From Heliocidaris tuberculata (lineage: Eukaryota; Echinodermata; Echinoidea; Camarodonta; Echinometridae), in contig CM046844.1 of NCBI GenBank assembly GCA_025618425.1, forward strand, positions 1,125,500 to 1,189,499: a stretch of 64,000 bases of DNA, given 5' to 3'. The position numbers and the translations under genes are program-made. Under the pieces are notes generated by a model that was not told where the DNA came from, made no database searches, and saw only the letters and a program-made list of their open reading frames with translations. Shown here piece by piece: positions 1 through 12,183 of the stretch (its first letter is position 1; each line of letters starts with the position of its first letter).

Positions 1-50
1 TATATATATATATATGTATATATTTACATGGGGGGGGGGGGATTTGATGT
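1..50. repeat. (TA)n microsatellite and G-tract
   Basis: Short TA dinucleotide run followed by a ten-base G run. Positions 51-406 show no gene; a short open frame there has no recognisable domain. Confidence 0.8.
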
Positions 51-406
51 CTTCATGTCTTCCAGCGATATTCAAATTATTTTTGTGGCGATTATTCCCC
101 TTTAATCTTAATTACTAAATCCCTCGGAAAGGACTAATTAAAGCCGAAAGTCCACTGGTTTCCTATTATATTCAAGCGTTAGACTTGCTTTCACAGCAGT
201 AGGGTAGAATGAGTAATATTCAAAGAATGATCATCTTAAACAATTCGATTATGAAATAAGAATTCTCAAGAGAAATCAAATTTTATGCTTATATGTACTC
301 ACCTCTAAATGTCTTGATTTCACAGTGCTCTGAAATTTGCTTTGGCAGCAATATTGCCCCAGGCTTTATGCGTCAAAGATATAGGGTTGAGGATAGTGTT
401 GCGATT

Positions 407-441
407 GGTCTTAGGTTAGGTTTAGGGTTAGGGTTAAGACC
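407..441 (+). repeat. Short interstitial telomere-like tract
   Basis: About three copies of TTAGGG-type repeat, including degenerate TTAGG units. The tract is framed by GGTCTTA on the left and TAAGACC on the right, so it sits in a small inverted repeat directly beside the MITE that begins at 440. Confidence 0.6.
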
Positions 442-593
442 AGGGCCCCATTTCATAAAACTTGTTGTCAATAACAGGTTGCAATAATTGTTATAAGCTA
501 CTGAAATCTTTGAATCTGATTGGCTGAGAGCGAATTTGTCGTAGAAATGAGGCAGTTGTTATGGATAATAAGTTTTATGAAACAGGGCCCTGG
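440..593. mobile_element. MITE with CCAGGGCCC termini
   Basis: Terminal inverted repeats begin CCAGGGCCC and continue into TTTCATAAAACTT on the left, with TAAGTTTTATGAAACAGGG on the right. The interior carries TCTGATTGGCTGA near 516-528, also found in the elements at 35271 and 63753. Non-autonomous; no coding capacity. Confidence 0.7.
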
Positions 594-722
594 ATATAGT
601 GGTAGGTCCAGGGTTGAAGTTGATAATTCGGTTTTTGTAGGCAGTTGACAGCGGAGAGATTGTCACCCAAGCATGTGTCGTACAACTGATTTCATCCCTG
701 TTCCCCCCCCCCCCTCCTCCAG

Positions 723-850
723 AGCCAACGAGTATTGACGTGACTATCACAATCACTAATGTCAACGGTGAGGAAGCTGAATACATAGAGGAATATGCAG
801 ATCCGGAGAGTGATGAGTTTCTTGAACTTGAAGCAAATGTTTGTTTACCG
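723..850 (+). CDS. SEA domain exon, N-terminal half
   Basis: Follows a C-rich polypyrimidine tract and CAG acceptor and ends at gtaatt. Enters with two bases completing a codon, ends in phase 0. It encodes the first strand and helix of the SEA fold. Confidence 0.75.
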
Positions 851-1368
851 GTAATTATTCATAATCACATACTCTATATACAATCTAGTCAATAAGACTA
901 GAATCCAATCAGATTTGACTAGAATAACTATTCCCACGGGCACCTGCACTTTTCTAGTCAAAACTACCAGCTTCGGGTATGAAGTGCAGAGAATCCTAGT
1001 CAAAATGAACAGAATCGTAGTAAAAACGAACAGAATCCTAGTCAGAATGACTGAAATCTGATTAACAAAATGTGACCAGGCGATCTGGTAAAAAAAATTA
1101 TTCGACGTTTTTTTAGAGTGCACAAAGACAAAATGGACATGTCACCAAAACGTACGTAAACAGAAATGTTACACCAATTAAACATTATACCAGTTTTTTT
1201 TTATATTGCGAAAACAGGTCTTTTTCAAACTAACTTTACAATAATAAGTTTGTATACAATGTATTGTAAGATGCAATCAAAAGTCTTGTAAAGTTTGATT
1301 TATCATGAACTTACGTTTCCTTTAAAACACGCAACAGTTTAATGTATGTTTCATTAGCCTTCAGTGCC

Positions 1369-1425
<57 letters not shown>

Positions 1426-4400
1426 GTTTTATTTACCCAGGGTAGCCACTTCAGTTATCAAACTGCTCTTCCAGCAGGCCCTGCATAACATAATATGTTA
1501 TTATTACCCTTCTCCATTCTAATATGCCGAGTGCCTGGCTAGGAGGCAGAAGGTCCCATTTTTGAAGTCTTTGGTATGACTCGGCCGGGGTTTGAAACCA
1601 CAACCTCCCGTTCATGAGGCGGGCGCTCTAACCAACTGAGCCAACATGCCCGGTTATTACTGGACCAAGTAAATATCAATTCTCCATGAACAACGAAATT
1701 ATATAAAAAGACAAAAAACTATTTTCATGTCTGAGCTGCACCCCCCCCCTCCCCTCCCCTACAAAAAAAAGGGAACTTGAGAAGAAAAAAACTCAAAAAG
1801 AAACGGAGAGTTAAATGTTTTGAGAGCGAAGTATCCTTTCAAGTAACATACACATTAATGATACTGAATGCAAGGGGTCGGTGTATACTTTAATTTACAA
1901 ACTACTGTATTATCGTAAACAAACTGAATGACTAAGTTGTACATTTTCTCTTTTTTATTTAGTTTGAAGAAATATACGAAAGTAATCCGGAGTACAAAGG
2001 TTGTCGGGTGCTTAACTTCACAGAAGGCAGCATCATTGTAGACTACGCCCTGACATTTGTTAAAAACTCAAATCAAAGTGTCTCGTCTGTCAATGAAACG
2101 GTGTATGAAGAGCTTCAAAATCCTAACGGTTCGTTTAGTGGAAACTACACATTTGATGAGTCATCCCTCGTCGTTGCACGTAAGGCTTCTTTCATTATTA
2201 AGTCACCCTTTAACGATTTTGATACTGAATCCCATTGAATTGATCCTTTTTTGTTATCGTAACTCCTCCTATGGACGGGGGGAGGGGGGATATACAGTGG
2301 CGGATCCAGGATTTCTTGAGGGAGGGGGCTAAATATTCACAATTTTTGACAATTTATTTTGACAAGAAAAAAAAAAGGTCCTCAGCATTTTTTGGCCCCT
2401 TTTTAACTCAAAATATCTCTGAAAAGCAAAAAAAAAAAAAAAAAAAAAAGGAGCTCAGTAGCATTTGTTGGGCCCTTTTTGCCCCCCCCCGGATCCACCA
2501 CTGGGGACATATACAATTTGGAAAGGGGGACACAATATGAAATGTCCCCCACGATTTTGTTCCTTTATTATGCTAAAAATAATTCGCTCAAAAGCGAACT
2601 TACATGTCCTTAACAAAAATAAAATATAACTTATGCTTACTTTCTTTTTATTATGAACATTGTGCTCCACCCCAATTTTGAGATGACAACCTCTCTTTTT
2701 TTCTTGCGAGAGATTTTTTCGAGTATACATAGGCATCTCCCCATTCTGAGAAATAATGTGTCCTATACGTTTTAAAAGCGATTTCTGCCCATGATCGTAA
2801 GTAGACATTAAGGTAAGATGCCCTTCCGGCAGCTTGTTGAGACCAAAAGACACCTAATAAATGCGATAATCTATTTTCTTTTTCTTTTCCCCCTTTTTAA
2901 AGCTTGTCACAGAATTTGGGGTATTAAAGGACACTCCTCGAAATACTGATGACCATTTCTCTTTAAGCCCCCCCCCAAAAAAAAAGAAAAGAAGATTCTT
3001 TGCTTGTCAGAGAAATTGTAGAGTACAAAGGCACCCTCAAAAATACTGATGACCATTTTCCGTTTATGTTTTTTGTTTTGTTGTTATCTATTTTTCAGAG
3101 AAATTTTGGACTTTGCGGGACTAACATGACAGTGCAATAGCATCAGCTTGTGCGCAACAGATAGATTAGCTTATTAGCATAATAATTATAATGATTCCCC
3201 TGTACCATGCGCCAAGTGGATCACTATCATGCGCCAAATAGATCACCATCCATTAGTCCTACATGTACATTGTTGATAATCAACAGTAGTCCATCAGTTA
3301 TTTTCAAAATTTTCGACTTGTCTTAATTTTCCAGCTTTGGACGAATGCGAGAAAAAGATTGACAATTGTGACACGAATGCTAAGTGCATAGACCTTGGAG
3401 AAGATGGATTTACATGTGAATGCAATGAAGGATTTAATGACGCTCCTAACTCATTGGATGGCCGAGAGTGCGTGGAAAGTGAGTAAACGGGAATGATATT
3501 GGTTATAACACTATAAATAAGAAAAAAAGATCAATCTAATATACATGTACACTGAAATAAAGACTAAAAAGGGAAACCTAAACCAAACGCCATATAAAAA
3601 TATCTAGTCCGAATTAAGAAAACAATCCACCTCACATATAACTACCGTTACTTTACTTTCCCCAAAAATAATATCTAATGAAGACGATCGAGTTTGAAAA
3701 TTATTAATGTACGAAATGCTTTGAGCCAATATTTCACAACAGTTATTGATTGAATAGTAGCCCGTATGACAGGAATATTCCCCAGTGAGCTGAGATGGAG
3801 CACACACTGTGGTTGTATTTAAAAAGCAGTGACTACTGCGAATAATAATGAAAATGATAGCTAGTCTCGATTGAAATTCTTCACATAAGTATGATGATCA
3901 TTATTCTGTAACGCTCCTTTCCATTGCTTCAAAACTCCACAACTGAAGTTCCGTTCTATTTCAGTTAAATGAAATTAAATAAAATAATTCATTTAAAAAG
4001 AAATTAAATAAAAATAACTAAAAATCTACATTTGCTATCCACCTGGATTAACTTAAAGAGTACCCGGTTGGAATAATTTGTTGAATACATGAGCACCTTA
4101 TTATGGTATCTCAGCTACACCGAAGTAATAAGCGTAGACAACGCTTTGTTGTCCTCAGAAACAGCGCTTTATAGATCCAACTTTGTTAATTTTTATAACA
4201 TGTTATTAATTAGTATGAATAACAAAAGAAATATGGACAATGTTAACAATTACATTTTTCTTACTATTTCACGTCCGCCAAGATTACAAGCAAAGACTGA
4301 AGAATAATCCTCTATTATTGTTTTATTTACGCCGCAGTGACCGAGCCCCCACCTACTAAATCTCTAACAACTGAGTCGCCAGAGGAACCAGGCTTGGGTT

Positions 4401-6738
4401 CGTATTCCCAGTTCTTTCATTTAAATCTCGTTATAATTTGATTTTTAGAAAATTTAAACGTATGTATATTAAGACAACCGCACACCATACGATCGACTAC
4501 GATCCGATTTTGGAATTAAATCGCAATAGCATTAGATATAGGCATTTTAACAAGTGAAAGCTACCTGATTCAGGTTCTGAATAATAGTATGAATACTCAA
4601 CATAGGAATTTAGTGCGATGTCAGCCTTAAATTCGGAATAAGGGCCAAATCAGTTTAAAATCGTAGACAATTGCAGGACTGCTCTGACGTCACTTCGATT
4701 CCGAGGCGATTAATTGGCCTTTCCTTCGACTAGAAGGCTCGTAATAGGTCGTAATTTCGATTTTACTATCTATGTAACTAATCAGAACCTCAATCAAATA
4801 TATTTTATGTGTTTAACTGTTTATATCTAAATTTTCTTTCAAAATCGGATCGTAGACCGATTGCCCCGATTGTGTGTGCGGTGGGCTTTAGGAGTACCTA
4901 TTACATTTCAGCAAATGAGTACGAGACATAAGGGGCGTCTCCAAAAATGCAACGAGATTTTGATTGGTAAATGTAATATCTTTAAATGCCCTTCGCCATC
5001 CTCAATGAAATTTGGTAGGTAATGGTATAGTAGCGTTTTTTAAACTTCATGTCACTTTCATAAGGGTTCAATTTAAAACTATAAAGTTATGATTGTTTTT
5101 ATAAGACGTAGCGTTTTTGAAATGTTACACGGAGAGCGCGTTGAATGGCATTAGTGCACAGTAAGCGTATACTGTCGCTTCTCGGCATTTCACTACAAAC
5201 CTTTCCATGGAAGTCATTCTAACTCATAATATCTCGGTGAAATCACCACTGACACATTTTAGATTGATATTTCATTTGTCAATTTTATGAATATGCACCA
5301 AAATGTATGCAACAGAAAATGTTCGAAGAAAATTTTGATGTACCTGGTAATTTACTTCTTTAACTTATTGATATTTCAATCATGATGGCGTCACGGTGAG
5401 CCGTGTACTATAGGAAACAACCAAGCATTATTTTAAATGGAATGGAATTAACAGCTGTATTATCTATTCAACTCTTCAAATATTTATTTCAAGTTAAGCA
5501 ACAAACACCAACATTGACTTCATGATACCAATTCTCAGAAGATATTTTTAACAATGCATAACATATCCTTTATGTCTCTCCCCATATTTTGATTTCATTT
5601 ATATGCTCACTGTGCCTCTATAAAAGAGATACTAATGACACCAAATTACCGTAATATTTGTGTAAATGGCATCAATCTTTAAATCTTGACTCTTAACACC
5701 TATTTTGTAAGACAAATTGAAGTTGATTTGAGAGCTTGCCACGAAATGTTCAGGTGACAGATATACCGTTATTGTGCACTGATCCTATATGCGCTCTCCT
5801 TGTAACATTTCAAAAATGCTACGTTTTACAAACAAGGGAAATGCCCAGGGCAGTCTCGCCTGCATTGCGCAATCATAGGGGCAAACTTTTCACTTGGTGA
5901 AAAAATCAAAGGTTGGGGTGCTGCCCCTGAGCCCCCCTCCCCCCCCCCCCCCCCCCCCCGTCTGGGCAAGGTACCCCATTTGTACAACTTAAATCCCCTT
6001 CAACTATGATTTATTGGACGGTGAAGTTTAGTTGAAATCAAGCTGTGTGTTTTAAAGAAGCAGAATATGAGTACATTAATTATGTGAAATAATTGACATT
6101 GTGACACCTTTGGGCTGCTGCCCTTCCATCCGACCCCTTAAAGACAAGACAATGATCTACTATACTTGAAATACTTGAGGTCTCCTTCCCCTAAGAATGA
6201 TTCCTATCTAGTTCGGTTACAATGTTCATGCAGTAATAGGTTTTACAGAAGAAGGAAAATTGTCAAATTTTTGTCATGGGCTCTTGGGGGGGGGGGGGGG
6301 CAAAGCCCCCCACCCACCTTAAGGGATAGGTTTCCCATTTGCATTAATTTAGATTCTCTTTGCCTAATGATGACTCTTACCTAGTTCGGTTAGAATCCAG
6401 CCATGCATTTTAAAAATATTTCATTTTCACAATAAGGTCACTTTAGGGGTGCTGTCCCTGTGCCCCCTTAGTGGCAAGGTACCCTGTTAAAAAATTGAGG
6501 TCTCCTTCCCACATGTCCCATAAGGATGATATCTACCAACTTTGCTTACAATCTTGTTACAGAGAGCAACGAGAGAAAGATGGGAGCGAGGTGGGATGGA
6601 GAGAGGGGAGGGGTGGCTTTGGGAGGTTGAGGGTAGGGCGATAGAGAGAAGGGGTGGCTCAGCATGCTCAGGGAGAGAGGGGAGGTAGAGCGAGGGTGCA
6701 CCCTCGTTCCAACCATGGGCATGCCCATGGAGAGAGAG

Positions 6739-6781
<43 letters not shown>

Positions 6782-8195
6782 AAGGGGGCGAGGCAGGGAT
6801 AAAGAGAGAAATGGAGAGAGGAAGAATAATATCACTCCTCATTGTTTTAACCTGCAGTGGTTTGGAAGGTGGTGGTCGGAGTAACGGTACCGATCTTCAG
6901 TATCCTTACGATCACCATCGTCGGCTTGATGTGTTGGCAGTACCGACGTTTCTATCGGACGTCGCCGACCTCGTCCTCTACGAAGATGAGGACGATGCAG
7001 TACGAGGAGGATAGAGACTCGGATCGTGAAGCCAGCGGACCTGGGGGTATGATGATCATGAATAATAACGGCACGGTGCAAGAGGTACGTATGATTCAGT
7101 TTCCTTTGAATATTAAAAGATGAACGCTTCTGAGGGAAGAGTTGCGATTGCATGTTCCGGATTTATCGAAAGTCCTCCCATCATTCGCAAACTCACAAAC
7201 TTCTATCTCTTTAGTACAGAGTTGTGATTGATATCAAGCTGCTATCGATTATTTGATTCGGGTAACTATTTATTAGAGGTCGCCTTGATCTACATTTATG
7301 TTATAACTGTCTTTGACAAGCACCTAATATGTAGTGTAATCCAAGATATTATTTTCTTTACTAAAAAAAAAAAAGAAAAGATAAAGGCTGATGTGTATAT
7401 GGCCAACTTATTGTACATTTTCAACTATACAGCTGGTGTATGTACCACACCGTTTCTTGATGAATTTCTAATGAATGCAGATATCCAGATAACGATTTAT
7501 ATTTTAAATTACATTTTAACGAATTCCTAAGAATGAGTTTAATAAACTTGAGGTATAAATCAGCCTAATTAATGATCGAAGAGTACAGTTTTTATTACAT
7601 ATCTAAATGTATTTGTAAGGTTTGGGACTTCACAATAATCCAGACAGGAATTTTTTTTTATCCCAAATAGTTTGATCAAATTATCTCAAATGGTTCTTCT
7701 AACGTTTTACGAAATATAATTTGGTTTAATATTGAATTGAGTTGTTTTAATACCGTTCGATTTCAGTATTTTCAATTATTTATTTCACTTATTTCTTATT
7801 CATTATTTACTTTACATTTATTCATTTTAATTTCATCATTCTTTAATTCTTATTTATCTATTATTTAAAAAAAGTAATTTAGGGGGGGGGGGGGACCTTT
7901 TGATCTACAGCAAAAGCAAACCTTACAATGTTCATCATTATTACCGTGCTTGTTATCCCAGGTGGTTTTACCCTGGCGCGATGTTCCCCCGGAGGACGAG
8001 TACATCTTCGCACCAGACAAGGACAAAGGACGAAACCAAATGCTACCGATGGTCGATTACCCTAACGACCACGTCAGACATGCATTGTACGACGACGACG
8101 ACCCCCTTGGAAACATCGTCAGCTCGTATGATAACTATACTTACCAGCATCACGATACGAGAAATACCACTGAAATAGATTCCAAATACTTTTAA
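723..8195 (+). CDS. SEA-EGF single-pass membrane protein, 3' part of gene
   Basis: Six exons join in frame: 723-850, 1963-2179, 3335-3478, 4338-4397, 6858-7084 and 7962-8195, giving about 335 residues and a stop. Order of parts: SEA domain (first two exons, with the ADPES and LELEANVC helix region and an EGSIIV strand motif), a six-cysteine EGF domain starting LDECEK of calcium-binding type, a Thr/Pro-rich linker of about 20 residues, a transmembrane helix (VVVGVTVPIF to GLMCW), then a cytosolic tail of about 125 residues. The tail has basic residues next to the membrane, an acidic stretch and tyrosines in DEYIF and YDNYTY contexts. The first exon seen starts in phase 1, so the N-terminal part lies outside the window. 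SEA domains are known in mucin-like and adhesion proteins and some self-cleave at G-S; GS is present here. The donor after exon 4 (gttcgt) is weak. Family and partners cannot be named from sequence alone. Confidence 0.8.
1369..1652 (-). mobile_element. tRNA-derived SINE with (ATT)n tail
   Basis: On the minus strand the 5' end reads like a tRNA: A box TGGCTCAGTTGG and a B box-like GGTTTCAAACCCC about 36 bases further on. An unrelated body and a tail of ATT repeats follow. It lies in an intron of the SEA-EGF gene. Confidence 0.8.
1963..2179 (+). CDS. SEA domain exon with GSIIV motif
   Basis: Acceptor tttatttag, donor gtaagg, leaves in phase 1. It encodes the C-terminal half of the SEA fold with the GSIIV cleavage-like motif at 2026-2040 and several N-x-S/T sequons. 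Confidence 0.85.
2295..2503. mobile_element. hAT-like MITE with G-tract
   Basis: Starts CAGTGGCGGATCCAGG and ends GGATCCACCACTG. The flanks GGGATATA (2287-2294) and GGGACATA (2504-2511) match in seven of eight bases, as for an aged 8 bp target-site duplication. It is intronic in the SEA-EGF gene. Confidence 0.8.
3335..3478 (+). CDS. EGF domain exon
   Basis: Acceptor ttttccag, donor gtgagt, phase 1 at the donor. Six cysteines spaced as in calcium-binding EGF modules, with the DEC start. The acceptor base pattern completes a proline codon before LDEC. Confidence 0.85.
4338..4397 (+). CDS. Thr/Pro-rich juxtamembrane linker exon
   Basis: Sixty bases between acceptor gccgcag and a weak donor gttcgt. 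Chosen because its phase joins both neighbours and it encodes a plausible stalk (TEPPPTKSLTTESPEEPG). The donor choice is the least certain part of the model. Confidence 0.55.
4471..4889. mobile_element. TIR element, about 420 bp
   Basis: The left end has ACCGCACAC and ACGATCCGATTTTG; the right end mirrors them as CAAAATCGGATCGT and GTGTGCGGT. No coding capacity. It is intronic in the SEA-EGF gene. Confidence 0.65.
5103..5830. repeat. Inverted repeat pair
   Basis: AAGACGTAGCGTTTTTGAAA near 5103 is mirrored by TTTCAAAAATGCTACGTTTT near 5830, and GGAGAGCGC is mirrored by GCGCTCTCC. This gives arms of 40-50 bp around about 600 bp of non-coding DNA, probably another non-autonomous element. Confidence 0.55.
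5870..6530. repeat. Three diverged direct repeats with C/G-tracts
   Basis: The phrases GGTGCTGCCCCTGAGCCCCC, CAAGGTACCC and CTAGTTCGGTTA recur at roughly 200-270 base spacing. Old tandem or repeated insertions within an intron; non-coding. Confidence 0.5.
6741..6781. repeat. (GA)n microsatellite
   Basis: GA dinucleotide run in the intron just before the transmembrane exon. The flanking 6560-6740 is purine-rich. Confidence 0.85.
6858..7084 (+). CDS. Transmembrane and proximal tail exon
   Basis: Acceptor cctgcag, donor gtacgt, leaves in phase 0. It encodes a hydrophobic helix of about 22 residues, then WQYRRF and a charged, Ser-rich tail. Confidence 0.8.
7962..8195 (+). CDS. Terminal exon of SEA-EGF membrane protein
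   Basis: Acceptor ttatcccag, then 77 codons and TAA. The protein ends in DSKYF. An AATAAA signal follows 30 bases after the stop. Confidence 0.8.
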   Translation: MVLPWRDVPPEDEYIFAPDKDKGRNQMLPMVDYPNDHVRHALYDDDDPLGNIVSSYDNYTYQHHDTRNTTEIDSKYF

Positions 8196-8225
8196 AGTAT
8201 CCGATATATCCTATATTTATGAGAA

Positions 8226-8231
8226 AATAAA
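8226..8231 (+). promoter_or_regulatory. Poly(A) signal of SEA-EGF gene
   Basis: AATAAA 30 bases past the stop codon. This implies a very short 3' UTR unless a later signal is used. Confidence 0.55.
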
Positions 8232-8560
8232 AGAAAAGGTTTTTGAAAGTATTTTAGTGATGATAATGCAATAATAATAATAAGACACAGCTACAATCTG
8301 CCTAAGGTTTTTTTTTTTTTTTTTTTAATTTTTTTTAAAAACCTGTATATGAATGATAAGCATGTCCTACGCGTACTCACTTGTGTTATAAACATAGGTT
8401 ATAAAACTAGCCTGGCTCACAGGGGGCCGTCATTTTTAGCCGGTTAGCTAATTCCCTTCATAGGCTCTACTAGTGCAGGTGCTCGCGATCGAAATGCCGC
8501 CTCGTGTCAGCCGGGTCAAATGTTCAACAGTCTTGTCTGAAAAAAATGAAGGGTTGCACT

Positions 8561-8787
8561 CAGGGGCGGATCCAGGATTTTGTAAAGGGGGGGGGGGGCA
8601 CATAAATGCAGAGCTGTGAACTTTGGGGAACTCTTAGAGGGAGAGTCGTTCAAAAAAAGATTCTCACTTCTGGGGGGGGGGGGGAAATTCCAAAAAACAA
8701 GGGAGGCACAATGTATACTTTTCTTACAAGGGGGGCACGGGCCGGGATTAACCCCCCCCCCCCCCCCCCACCTCTAAATCCGCCACA
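8561..8787. mobile_element. hAT-like MITE with G- and C-tracts
   Basis: Starts CAGGGGCGGATCCAGG and ends AATCCGCCACAG. The flanks GTTGCACT and GTGGAACT match in only six of eight bases. Long G runs near the left end and a C run near the right end. Confidence 0.65.
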
Positions 8788-11062
8788 GGTGGAACTTAAG
8801 GATTCGAGAACAAAGAGACTTGGAATTGGAAAAGGAGGTAATTTGAATTTTCATTTATCATAATCTGTATGAGATAACATTATATTTCGGGTAGGTTTTT
8901 TTCCCCCTTATAATAACAAGACCAAATACACTGGGTTGGGGTTTCATGACGGAGAAACTAAAAACAGATATTGATATTTATTCAAATGGGAAATTGAAAT
9001 GAAATTCAGGAGAATCGAAACTGAATTCGGCTTTCCAGTAATATCCGAGGCTTTATTATATCGATAAAATACCTTCGAAATCTTGTGAGAAAAATAGTAT
9101 GTGTTGTTAAAATAAACAATATCATCATGATACAATGTAAATACTCACATGTTCAAAGATTTGTACATATGATGGAACGACTCCCAAATATGCTTAAAAG
9201 TGCTCCCTCCAAAAGAAAATTTTTCAACACTCTATTGGAGGCTAAAATAGAAACAGATAACCTTGTCAACTGATTGTGTACACACAGGAGGGGGGGGGGG
9301 GGGGTACCGTAATTTTTACCTGCAGATTAATATGGATATCCATCACTACTCTTCTAATGGTGCATTTCTGATAAGTACTTTTTGTTAATGTAGTATCGCA
9401 ACCTCTGATATTATCAGTATGTTTTGAATATTTCCCAATTCCTTTCTTCGTTTCTCTATTTCTTTCTTTAATCTTCTTTAGTTTATTTTACCCGTGGGAG
9501 ATCATTGTGTTGTAACTACAAATTACTTATTTCTTATGGAAAGGATCTCTAAGAACTTTATTAATTTCGGTTTGAACATTATGCGATTGGTTCATATGTT
9601 TTGATATGTTTTAATTTGTCCCTTCATGTTTTTGTTTGCATTTTGTTGCTTTGTTATAAAATATTGTCTAATATTGTCTGCCATTTCACATTTATGTATT
9701 ATGTTGGACAATATCTATATGTGTTTTGCGTAGGGCCCTAAAGAATAACAATGTTTAACCACTGACTATAGGTTACCCTGAATAAATAAGACAAAATAAA
9801 ATAAAAATAAATAAAACGTGCGGAGAGTCTGGAATGGGGTTGCTTGTGAAACTTACGGAAAGGCAAAGTTGGAACCTACTATTACAATAAGCAGAACATA
9901 GAATTATAACAGCTAATCTGTTTGTAATATGATTACAAATGTTCGTTATGTGCCCTGCTTTACTATTATACCCATGGCGATAATGGCTGATGAGTCATGC
10001 TGTCTCTCATCATGTATTTCTAATTGTGTTGCTTAATGCACTCTTGTCAAAACCCAAACAAACTAAACAACCTGCCAACAAACCAACCAACCTACAAACA
10101 GAAAAAAAAAATTTAAAAATCATACATTAAAAGCTGAATTAATGAAACAGCTCGTGAAAACCCATTATCTCTCTCCCACTGAACAGTTATAATAACTATA
10201 CAAATTGAAACTGCATGTGTATTAAAATTGATTAAGGAGTTTATAGTTTAAAGTTAAATTCGGCTTCTGAAGGTTGAGCTTCCGATATTTACGCAGGGCG
10301 TGGAGGGTAAAAGCGATAAGTGGTATTGTTGAATGACGTAGACAAAGCCCTAGAATATCACTTTTAAGTGATATTCTTAAGTAACCTTTATTTCAGATTC
10401 AGATTCTTAAAAAAAAAAAACATACTTCCATATCCTTCTCGTAGTATTAAATGTATCTGGCATTAATGTTTGCTCTATATTTTTGCTATTTAATATACAT
10501 TGTAGTAGACTTCAAGTCTTATTATGAAAATTGTATTTTTTGTTGGAAATGAACAAATGGAATATGAAATAATATGAAATCTCGCGCGGAGCGCGAGGGT
10601 TGTGTCGGAGATGCCATATCAAAAACACTGAGAGTAATATTCGATTTTATAAAATACAAGACATTCACGTGCTACGGAATCCTATAAAATAAGAATCTGT
10701 AATATAAATTACGGAATTCTCTCCCAGATTTTAATAGATGTATGATGTCATGATGATGGAGGTTCCCACAAGTACACCGTTAGACAGCCTATACTTATGT
10801 TCTATTCATTCAGCAGGTGTTCAGGTTCTTGTAGACGTGTGGAATTTACTTCAAACGACACTGGGGGAGATTGCGTTTTTATTTAGTTTAGACAGTTATT
10901 TTGCTTAGTTAAAGTATTAATATATAATAAGAATAAAGGAAGGGAAGAATGTAAGCAAGTCTTATAATGAGATATACATAACACATATAGTCAGTGACTG
11001 ATTTGTACTCTTATTTTCATATATTATCATCGTAGTCCTTATGCTTATTTTACTGTAGTTTA
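8788..11062. other. Gene-poor stretch with a possible LINE 3' tail
   Basis: No exon I can support. At about 9740-9825 the sequence GGTTACCCTGAATAAATAAG followed by AAATA repeats looks like the 3' end of an old non-LTR element. At 10340-10385 there is a short inverted repeat around AATATCACTTTTAAGTGATATT. Confidence 0.35.
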
Positions 11063-11645
11063 AAGGGCAATCCAACCTTGATAATAAGATGATTTGTGTG
11101 AAAGTAGAAAAATAAGAAAAACAGGATGGTGAAAGTTTGAAAGAAATCGGACAAGGACTAAGAAAGTTATGGATGTTTGAAAAATGAGATCACTACATCT
11201 ATGCGAATCTCAAATTGGCAATTTGGTGAGTCAATTGTGACATTTTTGTGGACAACTCTCCCATTTGTCGTACACAAAAATATCATTAATTTGCGGTTTT
11301 CTTCGAGGCGCTTTTACCCTCGGGGCAGTACTCAAAATATATTGGAGATAGCATATTGTTATAGGTCCTCATGAACGAAAAGATCCTACTGAGTAATGCA
11401 TTTTGAAAAAAAGTGACAATTTGTTCATTTTGTGTGTTGGAGCGAATGGGGGAGTTGTCCACAGCTGCATCACAGTGACATTACCTATTCGGCCAATTTG
11501 AAATTCCCATATGCATAGTGAATACACCTTTCAAAAATTCATAACTTTCTTATTGCTTGTCCGATTTCGTTCAAACTTTCACCAATCTGCTTCTCTGATT
11601 TTTCCTCTTTCTTTCAAAGCAACTTGCTATAAAGGTTGGATTTAT
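11063..11645. mobile_element. MITE with long subterminal inverted repeats
   Basis: The left end reads AAAGGGCAATCCAACCTT and contains GTGAAAGTTTGAAAGAAATC and AAGAAAGTTATG. The right arm mirrors these over more than 100 bases and ends AAGGTTGGATT. Related in design and internal sequence to the element at 33885-34369. Confidence 0.65.
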
Positions 11646-11848
11646 CATTGCTTTTGGTACTGTAACTGTAACTACCGATTTTTCATCTCTTTAATTTCTA
11701 TTACTATAACTTTCAGCAGGTTCCTGTTCATGTTCCTTAGAGTAGGAAAACAAGCTCACATTTGTTTAGACTGTAAGCCTCCTTTATTTTGAAACAGATT
11801 TCATTACTTTAAACCTTACTCTACTGGGCTATTTTTTATATTTAAAAA

Positions 11849-11854
<6 letters not shown>

Positions 11855-11879
<25 letters not shown>

Positions 11880-11930
11880 TAAAAGCTACGACCGTCTCAT
11901 AGTGACATTTCTTTCATTATATATATAATT
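11855..11930. repeat. (TA)n tract plus fold-back fragment
   Basis: A TA run, then AGCTACGACCGTCTCATAG, the same terminal sequence found in both arms of the fold-back element at 47371-47835. Confidence 0.65.
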
Positions 11931-12183
11931 ATATATATAATTTATATTAAAATTCAATATTGTAACTCATACACATTATATGCATAAACATATTATGATT
12001 GATAATCAAATAAAGAAAGGTCTTGGAGACAAGATTTACAGGCAAGCCTGATTATAAACCTTAATAAACATTGATACAAAAGATGAACATTGAAAGTGAT
12101 TCCAATTCTTATGTATTTTATTTATTTACGAATTTCTTATGTATTTCTTTGTTTTTCAACTTGAACTTCTTTTTTTATTCCAG

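Noticed and set aside
1590..1652. Possible functional tRNA gene
   Set aside because: A and B boxes are present, but no full cloverleaf is seen and a SINE body and ATT tail follow.
6546..6884. Ser/Leu-rich and Arg/Glu-rich frames
   Set aside because: They come from a GA-rich tract and overlap on opposite strands; no splice or domain support.
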